Positions 34,170-45,071 of a stretch of 64,000 bases of DNA are shown here, in pieces. Below the pieces are notes generated by a model, which saw only the letters and a list, made by a program, of their open reading frames with translations, was not told where the DNA came from and searched no databases. Within the stretch, counting starts at the first letter, position 1; the number at the start of each line of letters is the position of its first letter. Source of the DNA: Aradus depressus (lineage: Eukaryota; Arthropoda; Insecta; Hemiptera; Aradidae); the NCBI GenBank assembly GCA_963662175.1, contig OY759214.1, forward strand, positions 15,624,001 to 15,688,000, in the 5' to 3' direction. The position numbers and the translations under genes were made by a program.

Positions 34170-35296
34170 TAATTATTATCAATTAGATTTTTGCTCCCTC
34201 TCCAAAATCATTCGACTGTTTGGGCTGAAAATGAATAGTTGACTTACGTAGTGGCTTCTAAATCCACTTACTAAATATTGTGTCTATTCATTTATTGCAA
34301 TGGCAGCTATTGACAGTACTTGTGTTGAGCCGCCACCCTAATCCCTTCTTTCCTTTCGACTAATTTGCCTGAAAATCAATAGGTGTCGACCCTATAGGGT
34401 TCTGGGTACACATATAAGATTTCGTGTCGATACATTCATTCTACTCGAAGAGGGTTGGGAAATATGAAATTTCGGTGTGAAACCTGTTCCTTCCAGAGGT
34501 TTACACTGGTTGTGAGTATGATCTGAATTCTAATTTTCCTACAAAGGTGTCTGTTCATAAGACAATATCCTTTTATGAACCCCTGTCAAAGATCAACCCT
34601 CTTCCTATTCAGAAACTCTCGGATTATTTTCTCTGAGGGTTCTGCGACAAAGAGAATCTCTTTATTTAGAGACCCCTGTTCAATACTGGTTGTGATTTCT
34701 TGTCTGTCTGTTTTTTATTGTTGTCCTTGTACTATTGATGAAGACCCTTTAGAAGATTCAGTCTATGGATGGTGCCTTCTCAGTTCCCGACCTGGCCTGT
34801 TTGTCTCGTTTCTTTCCTCTCCAACCAGCATCCATCTTTGGTCTTCAATGAGGGCATTCCAGTACGCTGTTAGATTCCTATGTGGACTTCATGTGTTTTT
34901 TTTTCTCGAGCTTCTTAGCTTTCAGGCAGTATTAAAACAAGAGAAATGTGTAAATGGTTTCGATATATTTATTTGATTTCCGTTGAACCATAACAGTGCA
35001 ATAGGATAAGTCATAAAAATGCATACATCAAGCTTATAAATTAGTTACATAAACAGTTATTTATTTTTGAGTTGTATAAGGAGATTGTTAATTCATATAC
35101 AATATATTATTATTACTTCAAATCTCTCATGTATGTTTTGCCTTATCAGAGAATGAATGCACGCAAAACATAAATGAGGAAACCTGATACTGTACTAATA
35201 TATTATATATAAACTGTTATTAAATATCTATGTCGGGGTCATGTGATCAGAAATAGCAATAATAGTAAACAAAAAATGTTGACTTGACCGTTACGA
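34170..35296. other. Intronic sequence, part of a repeat family
   Basis: 34180-34480 carries short blocks related to the subrepeat family (CGTGTCGATACATTCATT, GGGTTCTGGGTACACATATA). The rest is unidentified and shows no convincing coding frame. Confidence 0.5.
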
Positions 35297-35500
35297 GACT
35301 TTCTTCTTCCAATCACGCTTACAGATCACTCCCTTTCCCCTTCTCAAAATTATTTCATACTGACATTACTGGGTATAAGAATGTCTACTCTCAAGATAAC
35401 GCTGTACAAAGAGACAAGATGAAATGGTTTTAAGAAGGAGAGGGGGAGAGAGAGTGATCTGTAAGCGTTTTTTGTATAAGAAAATCTTGTAATGGTCACG
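35297..35500. mobile_element. MITE, family of three, copy 1
   Basis: About 200 bp with imperfect terminal inverted repeats built around ACGCTTACAGATCACTC and its complement. The centre GACATTACTGGGTATAAGAA is shared by all copies. The other copies are at 36240-36447 and 38103-38290. Confidence 0.75.
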
Positions 35501-36239
35501 TCACATATATTTTTCTTAATTTTTATAATTTTTCAAAAAACTACCAGTACATAATCCATATTTTAAAGTTCGTTGCTATGAGTTACGATTTAAAAATTAC
35601 TTATATTCATGGACATTTAGTTTAGATTCTTCGGGGCGCTATGACTTTTGTCGTATTGATCCTATCTCAAATCTGAGGACTTACTAGCCATTTGAAATTT
35701 TATAAGCAACAATTTTGGTAGGAATCAATTTTTTGATAGGACTAACCGTTTTCATGTAAATTTATGAAACGTTTAAAGATATGTTTCAAAACTACATTTC
35801 AAGATGGTTTTCAGCATGTATCTCGAAAACCGGTCGACCTGTAAAAAATCATATTTCATATAAATTATGTATTTCAGTATTCTCTACAATTATTGCTCGA
35901 AAAAATTTTTGATTAAGTCATAAACATAAACTGTTTCTTGTGAAATGTAGTTAGGTCCCGGGGGAAAGTGGTCTCAATTTTCGTTTGATTTCGGTCAAAA
36001 TCTAATTAGACCTAAGTTAGAACATGTGACCCCTTCATTCCAAATTTCAAGTTCATAGCTACAATCGTTTTTGCGGTAGAGACACACAGAAATTATCGTG
36101 AAAATGGTCAAAACGTATTCAGGGGACCTTGAAACGCGGAAATATCGTTGAAACCTCGATCTCAGATTTTCGCACGATTACAATATTTGCCTATACTATA
36201 GGTATAAGAAAATAAAAAATAAAATATAAGTGATGTGGC
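35501..36239. other. Sequence between two MITE copies
   Basis: AT-rich, no gene. The flanking MITEs have the same orientation, but I see no homology between this stretch and other parts of the window. Confidence 0.4.
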
Positions 36240-36447
36240 CATAACGGACATCTTCTACCAACCACGCTTATAGATCACTCTCTCTCTCTCCCCCTTCCCT
36301 TTCTCAGGATTATTCCATACTGGCATTACTGGGTAAAATAATGTCTAATCTCAGGATTAGGCTGTACAAAGAGACACAATTAAATGATTTTGAGAATCGG
36401 AGTGGGAGAGAGAGAGTGATCTTTAAGCGTGTTTGGTATAAGGAACA
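36240..36447. mobile_element. MITE, copy 2
   Basis: Same termini (ACGCTTATAGATCACTCTCT and its complement) and centre (GGCATTACTGGGTAAAATAA) as copy 1. The third copy, at 38103-38290, is less complete at its right end. Confidence 0.75.
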
Positions 36448-37385
36448 TATATACAAAAAAAGTATACATAGGTATAGTAAGTATTTTGATGTTTAAAAAA
36501 AATACACACATTAAAATGATTAAATTATTAATATTAAGAAATTAAGCATATTTATTTTCTATAAAAAGCAATTTTCTTTTAAAACAAATGCATGTAGAAA
36601 ACAAAACACGGCCATCAGCTGTTTTTAATGTGTGTAGAGACGGGTCGAGGCCTGGTTGGAATGGAGACGGTCTGAGTATGTGGAGAGTGGTGTTTAGGCT
36701 TAAAGTGTGATGAACTAAATAGAAGTGAAGTGACGGTGAAATTGATCCAAAAAGAAGGTACTTTTATTTGTTTATATGTACGAGATATATGCCCAGAAAT
36801 ATATAACTTAAATTTTTTTTTAAATGGCCAAAATATAAAACTATTTATTATAAATATTTTTCTTTTGATTTTTGTTTGTTTTAATGTTTAGTTTTTTTAT
36901 TTTATAATGTAGATGATTTAAGAAAATAAACCCAGTATGTGTTCTCGTAAATTCTATTCTATTCGTTTTCCCTGTTGGTCCAGTAAGATTATTTGAAAGA
37001 ATTATTTTGGATTAGATTTAATATTATTTAAAATTATTAAAAATGGCATCTCTTTAGAAATCCAAATGCAAAGTTGGTTAATTGATTTTTTTTTTTAAAT
37101 ACGTGCACTTTCTTAAAAATTGCACGTCTTGAACTTTTGATATTTTTAGGGCTCTTTTCAAAAACTACTGTAGAAATCAAAATTAAATAGAAGACCAGTT
37201 ATAAAATGTCTACAGGAATATTTATTAGTTTGTATTATTATTTCATTATTATTAATTCAATTATTAATTATTATTTATATTTTTATTTGTTTATCATTTA
37301 TTTAAGATTAACACTTAAACCTCTTTTTTTTTTTACCACAGTATATATAGAGTAGATTGTCTAAACCTATTGCTTTGTGTTCTAG
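36448..37385. other. End of the giant formin intron
   Basis: AT-rich; nothing recognised except the acceptor with its T-rich tract (about 37322-37385). Confidence 0.5.
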
Positions 37386-37689
37386 GATCGCCCACTACGA
37401 ACAGAGACTGCGATGCCTCCACTTCAAGAAGCGGTTCGCCTTGTGGACAGGAGAGGTGGAGCCCAAACTTCGAGCTGTGATGGAGGCATCTCGAGAAGTG
37501 TCCAGATCTCGTCGACTTCGCAAAGTGCTCGAGCTGGTGCTCGCTCTGGGCAACTATATGAACCGAGGTGCTCGTGGGAATGCTAGCGGCTTCAGACTCG
37601 CCTCTCTCAACAAACTTGCTGACACCAAGTCATCTCAGGCCAAGGGCACCACTCTCCTTCACTACCTTGTTGAAGTTCTACAGTCAAGA
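37386..37689 (+). CDS. Daam: DAAM-type formin, FH2 exon after the giant intron
   Basis: Its first base completes the Lys codon split by the 32.8-kb intron. It then reads IAHYEQRLRCLHFKKRF, SRRLRKVLELVLALGNYMN, GFRLASLNKLADTKSS and TLLHYLVEVLQSR. LGNYMN and FRLASLNKLADTKS are the most conserved FH2 blocks. Ends at AGA|GTATGT, phase 0. Confidence 0.95.
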
Positions 37690-37822
37690 GTATGTCTACT
37701 AATTCTACTTTTTAATTAATTTAGTATTAGTTTTTAAAATACTTAATTCAAAAATAATGAGTTTACAGTACAAATACTTCTTCAAATGAGATTATTAATT
37801 AGTGGAAATTATTTGTCTTTAG

Positions 37823-37884
37823 TTCAAGGATGTTCTGAAACTTGAAGAGGACATGGTGCATGTCAAAGAAGCAGCCAAAGTCAG
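37823..37884 (+). CDS. Daam: DAAM-type formin, short FH2 exon
   Basis: 62 nt encoding FKDVLKLEEDMVHVKEAAKV. Acceptor CTTTAG, donor AG|GTAATT, phase 2. The next exon supplies the C that makes Ser. Confidence 0.9.
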
Positions 37885-38102
37885 GTAATTTAAAAAAAAA
37901 ACAATAATAAACTATAAATAAAACTAAAATATAACATAAACCTAAAAATGTTCTGTTCTATGAAACTAAAATAATAATATACACACACATATAGCCTTTA
38001 TTGTGCATGAACTGAAATAAAAATTACATTAAACACGAGAAAATACTCACTTTGCAGTATTGTCTTGAAATTTTGCTAAAAATATATATGTGATGTCATT
38101 AC

Positions 38103-38290
38103 AGTGCTTCCTTATACCAACCACGCTTTTACCGATCACTCTCTCTCCCCTTCCCCTCTTTCAAAATCTTTTTATGCTGAGATTACTGGGTTTAAGAAAG
38201 TCACTTTTGGAATTACGCTTTGCAATGGAACAAAGAAAAACGGACGCCAACACATTAGATACTTTCGTATAGGTAGGTACCCAGTATTTT
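38103..38290. mobile_element. MITE, copy 3 (partial)
   Basis: Shares CCAACCACGCTTTTACCGAT-like left terminus and the GAGATTACTGGGTTTAAGAA centre with the copies at 35.3 and 36.2 kb. The right terminus is degraded. Confidence 0.65.
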
Positions 38291-38371
38291 TTGTCACAGC
38301 CTTTCAAAGTAAGAATTATACATTTTTGGTTATATGATACTGAATCTAGACTTCATTAGATAGTTATTATG

Positions 38372-38612
38372 ACCCCCGGGCTTTAACTACGAGGTCATAT
38401 CTCCCATCTGTACTGTGGGAATCCTCAATGTTGCCTTTCTAGGTTTATTCACCTATTGTAAGGGTCTTTATCGAGTACCTGACATCGCAAAGGCTCGGGA
38501 CCATAGCTTAACGTCCTATCTGAAGGATGGCGTGCTCGAAATCCTCGGCCGTGTTTTGAACCCGTAGTATTGAGCTCAGTAGACTACGCCTGAGCTAACG
38601 GCGCCTTTTCTA
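38372..38612 (-). mobile_element. tRNA-derived SINE, partial
   Basis: Inverted, internally shortened copy in a formin intron. The tail CCCGGGCTTTAACTACGAGG, the core GGACCATAGCTTAACGTCC and a degenerate head are visible. Confidence 0.75.
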
Positions 38613-38775
38613 GACTTTATTGTCAACAAAATAATTTAGTGTATAGAAAATTCAAAATTTTAATTGATCCCAATTCTATTGTGAAATACTTATTTACCTA
38701 CACCTACCAGTATAGCTTACGAATACATTTTCTTATTGTTTTTGATACTGTTAATTATATTTTTTATTTTGACAG

Positions 38776-38968
38776 CCTGGGTGAGCTGGAGAAAGACATG
38801 TCTCAGCTGAAAGCCAACCTTCGGGAGGCTGAGAGAGAGCTGGAATTCCAAAGATCCCAGCCTGCGGTGCCTGAGGACCGCTTCTTACCTGTCATGAAGG
38901 AGTTTGTGGCTGTGGCTACCTGTAGACTGTCTGAGCTCGAGGACACCTTCCACGACATGAAAACACGG
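38776..38968 (+). CDS. Daam: DAAM-type formin, C-terminal FH2 exon
   Basis: Reads SLGELEKDMSQLKANLREAE, then ELEFQRSQP and FVAVATCRLSELEDTFHDMK. This is the helical C-terminal end of FH2. Enters phase 2 (completing Ser), leaves phase 0 at CGG|GTAACT. Confidence 0.93.
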
Positions 38969-40012
38969 GTAACTGTATAATTTGATATCAAGTTTTACGC
39001 TATTTGAATGCTTCCAAATATTAAGTTGATGTCAGCGTTAAGTCCAAATAGCTTATTGTGTAATGTCACTTTTTCTGCCGATATTCTGGTGAAAATGCAT
39101 TATATCGAAATCATTATATCAACCAGATCAGTCGAGCAGTTCGCTGTCTATTCGTCGCATGTATGTATCATGACATTTTCTCAGATTGATTTCTTCGAAA
39201 ATGGTTCATTTTGTGGAAAAACTTATATTACAGAAAATGTTCCTTGTGCATTTTCTGAACAACAATTTTTGAAATTTGAAATAGGGTCAACGTGCTGAGA
39301 GTTATAGCGTCTCAAATATTGCTGTCCCTAATAGATATTAATCAACAGTTGTTAAATAAAATTAAAATATTAGAAAATAAAAAATAATATACAATAGTTT
39401 TGCAATTATATACCATAATATGGTATAGAAGAAATATATTATATTTCTTCAATTACAGTACACTGAAAAATAGAAAATAAACATTTTCTTTCCCCAGGAG
39501 ATCGGTGTTGGTTGGGAATATGTATAATAGAATAGATATTCAAATGAATTTCGACAAATGGAAATATTTTCATAAGACCTCCCCCCACAATTGCAGCACT
39601 CTACAAGATCAAAAAAAACGTGGCATGTTGTCTGAATGCTTAAGTGAATACATACAATTCTAAGAAAGGCAAAACAGTGTAATCTGATATGGTTCAGCAT
39701 ATCCTAATGGTATGAGCCATGAGAACACTCCAAAGAGGATCTTAACAATCGTGACTAATGTTTTGCAATTGTGGACTAATTTTTTGACATTTTATGGATT
39801 CTAATAAAATTACGTGTCATTGAGAAGTAAAATGGTTTACATAAATTTTACTATAGATATTTACTGGTTAATTCGCTTCAACTATAGTCTTCAATTTGGT
39901 TTAAACATCAAACACTACCATAGATTTCTCGAATAAGCTTACAGAAGTATATAATTTCTAGAGTATCATTCATGTATCTTCATGTCTTTATCATTATATT
40001 TTGGTTTTGCAG
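38969..40012. other. Formin intron
   Basis: AT-rich, no element recognised; ends at TTTTGCAG. Confidence 0.7.
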
Positions 40013-40183
40013 TTTGACAAGGCTGTGCGACTCTTTGGTGAGGACAACAGTTCAATACAACCTGATGAATTTTTCGGAGTTTTTGACACTTTCCTTATAG
40101 CTTTTGCAGAATCAAAAATGGACAATGAAAATAATAGAAGACGAAGAGAAGAGGAAGAAAAGAGAGCTCGACAAGAAGCTGAG
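40013..40183 (+). CDS. Daam: DAAM-type formin, FH2 end and coiled-coil exon
   Basis: 57 codons: [36 protein letters not shown], then the charged helix [17 protein letters not shown]. This is very close to DAAM relatives ([25 protein letters not shown]). Phase 0 on both sides. Confidence 0.95.
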
Positions 40184-40494
40184 GTAAAACAAATTAATCA
40201 TAATTTTTATTTGTGGCCTTTTTGAAAACAAAAGTAGCCCTTTTAATTTTTCATATTGCTTGATCTAAAAAATGGAAAATGATATATTTCGATAATTGAC
40301 TTAAAAATGAATTACTCAAAAACAAAACTTTCCCGGACATATGTTTATATCATTCCCCTTATATTTATTTTTATTCTGAAAAAATAATGATTTTAACTTT
40401 GTATATTTATCCATAGTATTTATGTACATAATGTGAATTATTTCATTTTTATTCTTTCTAAATCAAATTGTATTGTGTAGAATTGTATTATTAT

Positions 40495-40735
40495 TATTTG
40501 CCTAAATTTACTTATATTCATAACTACAAGGTCACATCGCCTACTACCAGAGCGCTTTTTCGTCACTCTGGTAAATATGAGTCCGACTCTACTATGAGAG
40601 TTTTAAATTTTGCCTACCCTAAATTTTTATTCACCTAGGGTAGGGGTCGTCTTTAAGGAGTACCTAACATCATACAGGCTCGGGACCATCGCTTAATGTC
40701 ACATCCGGACGGTGTGCTTAAGTTTATTTTCCCAG
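40495..40735 (-). mobile_element. tRNA-derived SINE, head missing
   Basis: Tail and core present (CATCGCCTACTACCAGAGCG, CGGGACCATCGCTTAATGTC); breaks off before the tRNA-like head. Confidence 0.75.
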
Positions 40736-40851
40736 TCTATCTATATTTTTCACTATACATACTTCAGTTAAATCGGTTTTACATAAATTATATATATATA
40801 AGTAGCACTTATATATATATTTAATAATGTCCTACTACCATGTCAGTGCTA

Positions 40852-40899
<48 letters not shown>
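40852..40899. repeat. TA microsatellite
   Basis: A near-uninterrupted run of TA dinucleotides. A shorter TA run lies at about 40790-40825, with a repeated AGTAGCACTTATATATA motif between. Confidence 0.9.
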
Positions 40900-40901
<2 letters not shown>

Positions 40902-42639
40902 TAAACATTGGACTTAAACATTCTTTGTAAAAAAGTATAAGACGTATATTTGGCGTCATTGACACTTTGACTTACCAACTGAGGTAAGCAAAAAAAAAAA
41001 AAGTAGTCCAGTTTAGTCCAGTATGTATTAGAATTATTAACATAATTTTTGATGAGTAATTCCTTTATTATTACTGAATAATTAATCAATAATGTATATA
41101 ATATATATGAGACATGATGATCCAATTTAATGGTTCTGTTGTATCTATAAAGGTATAATTTAGATTTATAATAATTATTGACTCCCAATCTACATTTATT
41201 TACTAGGAAAATTGTAAAAAGGAATCAAATTGATTAAGAAAATAATATAACATATATTTTGGAAGTAGATTTAACATTTTATTCTGCTAAAGGTGATTAT
41301 TATTGGGATGTTATTAACTCATGGCAGATGCGGAAGTTCATTCGAACCAGACGAAAACTAACCGATAATAAGATGGTTGGTCATTCTTGGACGAGGAGTA
41401 CCCGCCTTGAGCAGTGGGATGTGATTTTTTGATTCATTCCAGAGGTGAAATAAAAAAAAAAAAAAATGAAAATGTTCAAAATAACTTTGCAGAATTTAAA
41501 TGCAGAAGCAATGAGTGTTGGGAAAATGGAAGCATTCGCGGTTGTGGGCATTCTTTGAATGACGTATGTGTAGACAAGACTAAAAATAAAAAAATCATTG
41601 GTGAATTGCCAGAAATGTACTTCCCCAGCATGAATTCATCAACTAGTTGACTTACACAGGAAATTTTGAATCCTCAAATTAAAATTGGTATCGATACATT
41701 CATTACATTGGCAATTATTAGAGTTTTTGAGTTGAAATTCCGTCCTCTGATCCCACCCCTTTCCCTTCGGCGGATTTCCCTGAACTTCAATGGGTGTCGT
41801 CCCTATGAAATTTTGAATTTACATTTTAAATTTTGTGTCAGTACATTTGTTACTATAATCATTGGGGTTTTTGTGTTAAGCCCAACTTAATCCCCCATCA
41901 TTAGGTGACTATTGGGTTCTGGATACACATATAAAATACCATGTCGATATATTCATTCTATCGGGAGTAATTGTGTTCAAAAAGACAAACAGATAATGTT
42001 TTCATTCATGGAATCAGGGGGGCTCGAAAAACATTAAATTATAGTGAAAACTAAACTTCGAATTTGTGACCTCACAGTTAACTTTCCCTGTACTTTGTAT
42101 AGTTGGGAAAGTAAATCAGATATAATTGACTAAGATACTGCAGACATCATGATAAAGTTCATGCTGTTTTTGATTGGTGGGCTGCGAGGCTTTTTTATTT
42201 ACGTTAAGTGCATCATAGTTTATTTATTGGTATTAATATTATAGAGCACAAAGAGCGTTGGTGTCGCACTGCTCAGTTGCTTGTAGTTTATATCGCTTAT
42301 TATTCAATATAATTAGCTTTTGACCATTTTAAATGGTATTTATCTTTGCTGAATGCATTAGTATCTTCTCGCTGCTTAGTCTGTTCTTGGCACGCAGGTC
42401 AACCTTTTTCTGCTGTCACCAGCTTTCTTGTATATTATGGGTACTGTAATAAGTGTAATGGTTTACAAAGGTAATTTTAAAAGTAAAAAATAAATATATT
42501 TTTTCTGTGTATTTCTGCCCCAATGACCATTCTCGATAGTCTATATTGAGTTTTGTAAATGTAACCTAGAGGTTACGCTCCAAATGTTGTAATTTTGATC
42601 CTGCTGTGTCCAAATTTAGTTTGAATAAATAAAACAAAC

Positions 42640-43095
42640 TTCTTTTTTGAAGTATTGTGTATTTCACAAAAATTTTTATACAAAAACTGCCGTTTCGGCA
42701 TTAGAGCATCGTTGGGTGTTGAGTGTTGAGGTGTATGCACCATCCCAGCCAATATATCTAATCCACTTGAATTAATGATTAAATATATAAAGTTCAGTTT
42801 TCTCAAGAGTTCATAAAAGGGGGGGAAGGCTATGTGAAAAACTTCATTTTCAACTTCTAAGTTGAGAAACACTGACATATTGCGGAAACTTGTGATAATA
42901 AATAAAACAAACTTATTTTCTGAAATATTGACTATTCATTCCACATAGTTATAAAAAAATACCGTTTCGTCAGGTTTAGTTTATAGTCATACTATATCTA
43001 TCTATAACTAAACCTGACGATGGTATAATGCTGTAGTTTTTTTATAATAATGTTTTGTGAAATAGTCAATATTTCAAAAAAAAGTTTGTTTCACG
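42640..43095. repeat. Foldback element with family 4 hammerhead-like cores
   Basis: The arms 42905-42985 and 43005-43090 are inverted (shared AAACAAACTT, ATTGACTATT and TTAGTTTATAG blocks). A third unit lies at 42640-42720. The copies are individually broken: one (43007-43040, +) keeps CTGACGA but not GAAA; one (42950-42980, -) lacks stem II; one (42680-42716, -) keeps a stem and CGAAACGG but has two core changes. Confidence 0.55.
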
Positions 43096-43139
43096 AAGTA
43101 GCCAAGTAGACTATCAACGTCTGCTCAGTTTTGTGTTTT

Positions 43140-43400
43140 TGTCCTTTTGTGAACTAAGCGTCCAATGCTCTTATCCCTTCCGTTAGCTCTATTACGGGAG
43201 TCCTACATGTTGTCTATCTAGGTTTAATTGGGGTAGCGGTCTTTAATTAGTACCTGACATCGTACAGGCTCGGGACCGCCATTTAATATCCTTTCAGAAG
43301 AACGGTATGCTAGGGTTTTGTTAACTCCTAGTTAAAAAAGCCGAAAGTCCTCAGCCGGGTTTGAACCCGCAATCTCGAGTTATGAGCTACTGGCGCCCTC
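43140..43400 (-). mobile_element. tRNA-derived SINE, divergent
   Basis: Inverted, degraded copy with TACAGGCTCGGGACCGCC and a decayed head near 43350-43400 (GGTTTGAACCCGC). Confidence 0.7.
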
Positions 43401-43882
43401 TAATTCATGGATAATACATTATTTTAAGAAGAAATAATAATATCGTAAGAATTACTAAAATTCACAGTTCCCGAGAGAATAGCAAATAGAGAATTGTATA
43501 CATTTCTGTTATTATGATCATTAGAATTAATCAATAAATTCAATTAAAATCAATCGACCGTTTGGGCTAAAACCTAATATTTGACTTAATTATTGGCTTC
43601 CGAATTCTTATAATATTTATTTTTCGATTATATGGACAGTTATTAGGGTATTGACGTTGAAAACAAAATGAAAAAAAAAAGTGGCATTTACAGTCCTTTT
43701 TTATGTCATTTTAAAATATTTTATTCGCTTGCTTTTATTTTTGTATAGAACGAAAAAAATTCAATTTCTTGAAATGAGGAAAAATAGTTTTGTGCACTTC
43801 TCGGGATTCATGTATTACTGAGAGCGTTGCGCAAAACAATTTTCTCCATTACCCAAATAGGACCGTTATACAGCCTATCTTA

Positions 43883-44692
43883 GGCGGGTATTACGCTATA
43901 AAAGTTCTTTGACAAAGATCTTTTATAAAAGAACGTTTACGATAAATGTGATAGTGTAATAGCTCAAGTTTTATAAAATTTGTCTTTTATAAAAGTTCTT
44001 ATATCATAGTTTGCATTCTCATCCAATATTTGATAAATGTTGTCTTTCCCACTCCTGCTGTTTCCTTTCTTCACGTAGTACGCGTGCCGCGCGTGCGCAT
44101 ATCTCCCTCCCGAGGTATGCGACTACTGTATTGAAGGCTTGAGTAGCTCTCGCCTGTGGCATGAAATCGCAGAATAACCATGGGTCGTTCCTCAGGGGGT
44201 ATTGGGTTACGCAAATGTGTCATTTCCCGAGATATTATTGGTCCCACCTTCAGAAGCAAGTAATCGAAGGTTTTTTTATTCATCCTCAAATAGTTCAAGT
44301 AACTTTTTTTATCTTCCATGGACAGTTCTTTCAGTAAATTCTGATGGATGCTCATGAACTCGCGCCGCGCAACCCAAGGTCATACCCACAAACGTTTCTT
44401 TACATTCTTATGTTTATTTTTTTCCGCCACAGCTATTGCTATTGCAGCAGCCGCAAAACCTGCGGCAATTGGTATTAAAAAGTCATCCATTTTTGCGACC
44501 CAACAGTCACTTGCACACAACTTACTAGTACTGTCTTGAAACAAAAAACTAAGATTTATAAAATATTTTACATAGTGTAATATTAAATTTTATAGTCATA
44601 AAAGATATTTTATAAAAGAAATTTAAAAAAAAATTCGAGCCAACTTTTATAAAAGATCTTTGTCAAAGAACTTTTATAGTGTAATGCCCGCC
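43883..44692. mobile_element. PIF/Harbinger deletion derivative, 810 bp
   Basis: Terminal inverted repeats of about 50 bp, starting GGCGGGTATTACGCTATAAA on the left and GGCGGGCATTACACTATAAA on the right (complement strand), differ at only a few positions. Both ends are flanked by TTA (43880-43882 and 44693-44695), the usual Harbinger target duplication. The interior keeps a piece of transposase. It ends 79 bp before the last formin exon. Confidence 0.92.
44100..44355 (-). pseudogene. Harbinger transposase fragment
   Basis: Reads RMNKKTFDYLLLKVGPIISR, then IPPEERPMVILRFHATGESY and SSLQYSSRIP. This is the N-terminal region of PIF/Harbinger transposases. The catalytic part is absent, so it cannot move itself. 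Confidence 0.9.
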
Positions 44693-44771
44693 TTATACTA
44701 ATATTGTAACTTATTGTTATTGATACTTTTACCTATACATTAAATTCTAATAATTTTCTTTTTAATTACAG

Positions 44772-45071
44772 ATGAAGAAGCGAACAATGGAGCGGAAAAA
44801 TTCGCGCACCCTAGAGAAGAACGGAAGTTTGACCTCCAGTCCAGGACTCCGAAGCGGTGGTGGAGGAGGAGGAGGCGGCGGAGGCCTACAACAAAACGGA
44901 ACCGCCAAGGGAGAATTTGACGATCTGATCTCAGCCCTGAGGACAGGGGACGTTTTCGGAGAAGACAAGATCAAGAGGAGTCGCAAGTCTCGGCTGAACG
45001 CATCTCCGCCCCGGAGGAACAGTCTCGGGAGGGAAGACTCCAGAGAACGAGTTATTACCAGACTACAGTAG
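44772..45071 (+). CDS. Daam: DAAM-type formin, last exon with DAD-like tail
   Basis: 99 codons and a TAG stop. It has a basic start (MKKRTMERKNSRTLEKNG) and a run of ten glycines (GGT/GGA/GGC codons). Then GEFDDLISALRTGDVFGEDK, the diaphanous autoregulatory (DAD) helix, and a basic RSRKS patch followed by RERVITRLQ. The DAD binds the N-terminal domain to keep the formin closed. The acceptor TTTAATTACAG keeps phase 0 with the previous exon. Confidence 0.95.
   Translation: MKKRTMERKNSRTLEKNGSLTSSPGLRSGGGGGGGGGGLQQNGTAKGEFDDLISALRTGDVFGEDKIKRSRKSRLNASPPRRNSLGREDSRERVITRLQ

Larger units (their letters stand above)
4556..37385 (+). other. 32.8-kb formin intron holding the GMC locus
   Basis: The donor AA|GTAAGT (4556) and acceptor TGTGTTCTAG (to 37385) join the same Lys codon. 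The same split position and continuing FH2 homology (EIS-K-IAHYEQRL) show this is one intron. It contains an antisense GMC oxidoreductase locus, a 4.4-kb LINE, TIR elements and SINEs. Confidence 0.85.
40184..44771. other. Last formin intron, repeat-rich
   Basis: Contains a truncated SINE (40495-40735), a TA microsatellite (about 40852-40899), a subrepeat-family fragment (about 41660-42115), foldback units (42640-43095), a divergent SINE (43140-43400) and a Harbinger derivative (43883-44692). Confidence 0.75.

Noticed and set aside
34575..34976. 133-codon + frame in the formin intron
   Set aside because: Low-complexity, no domain, overlaps sequence related to a repeat family.
40852..40899. 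Replication origin or regulatory AT element
   Set aside because: A plain TA microsatellite explains it.
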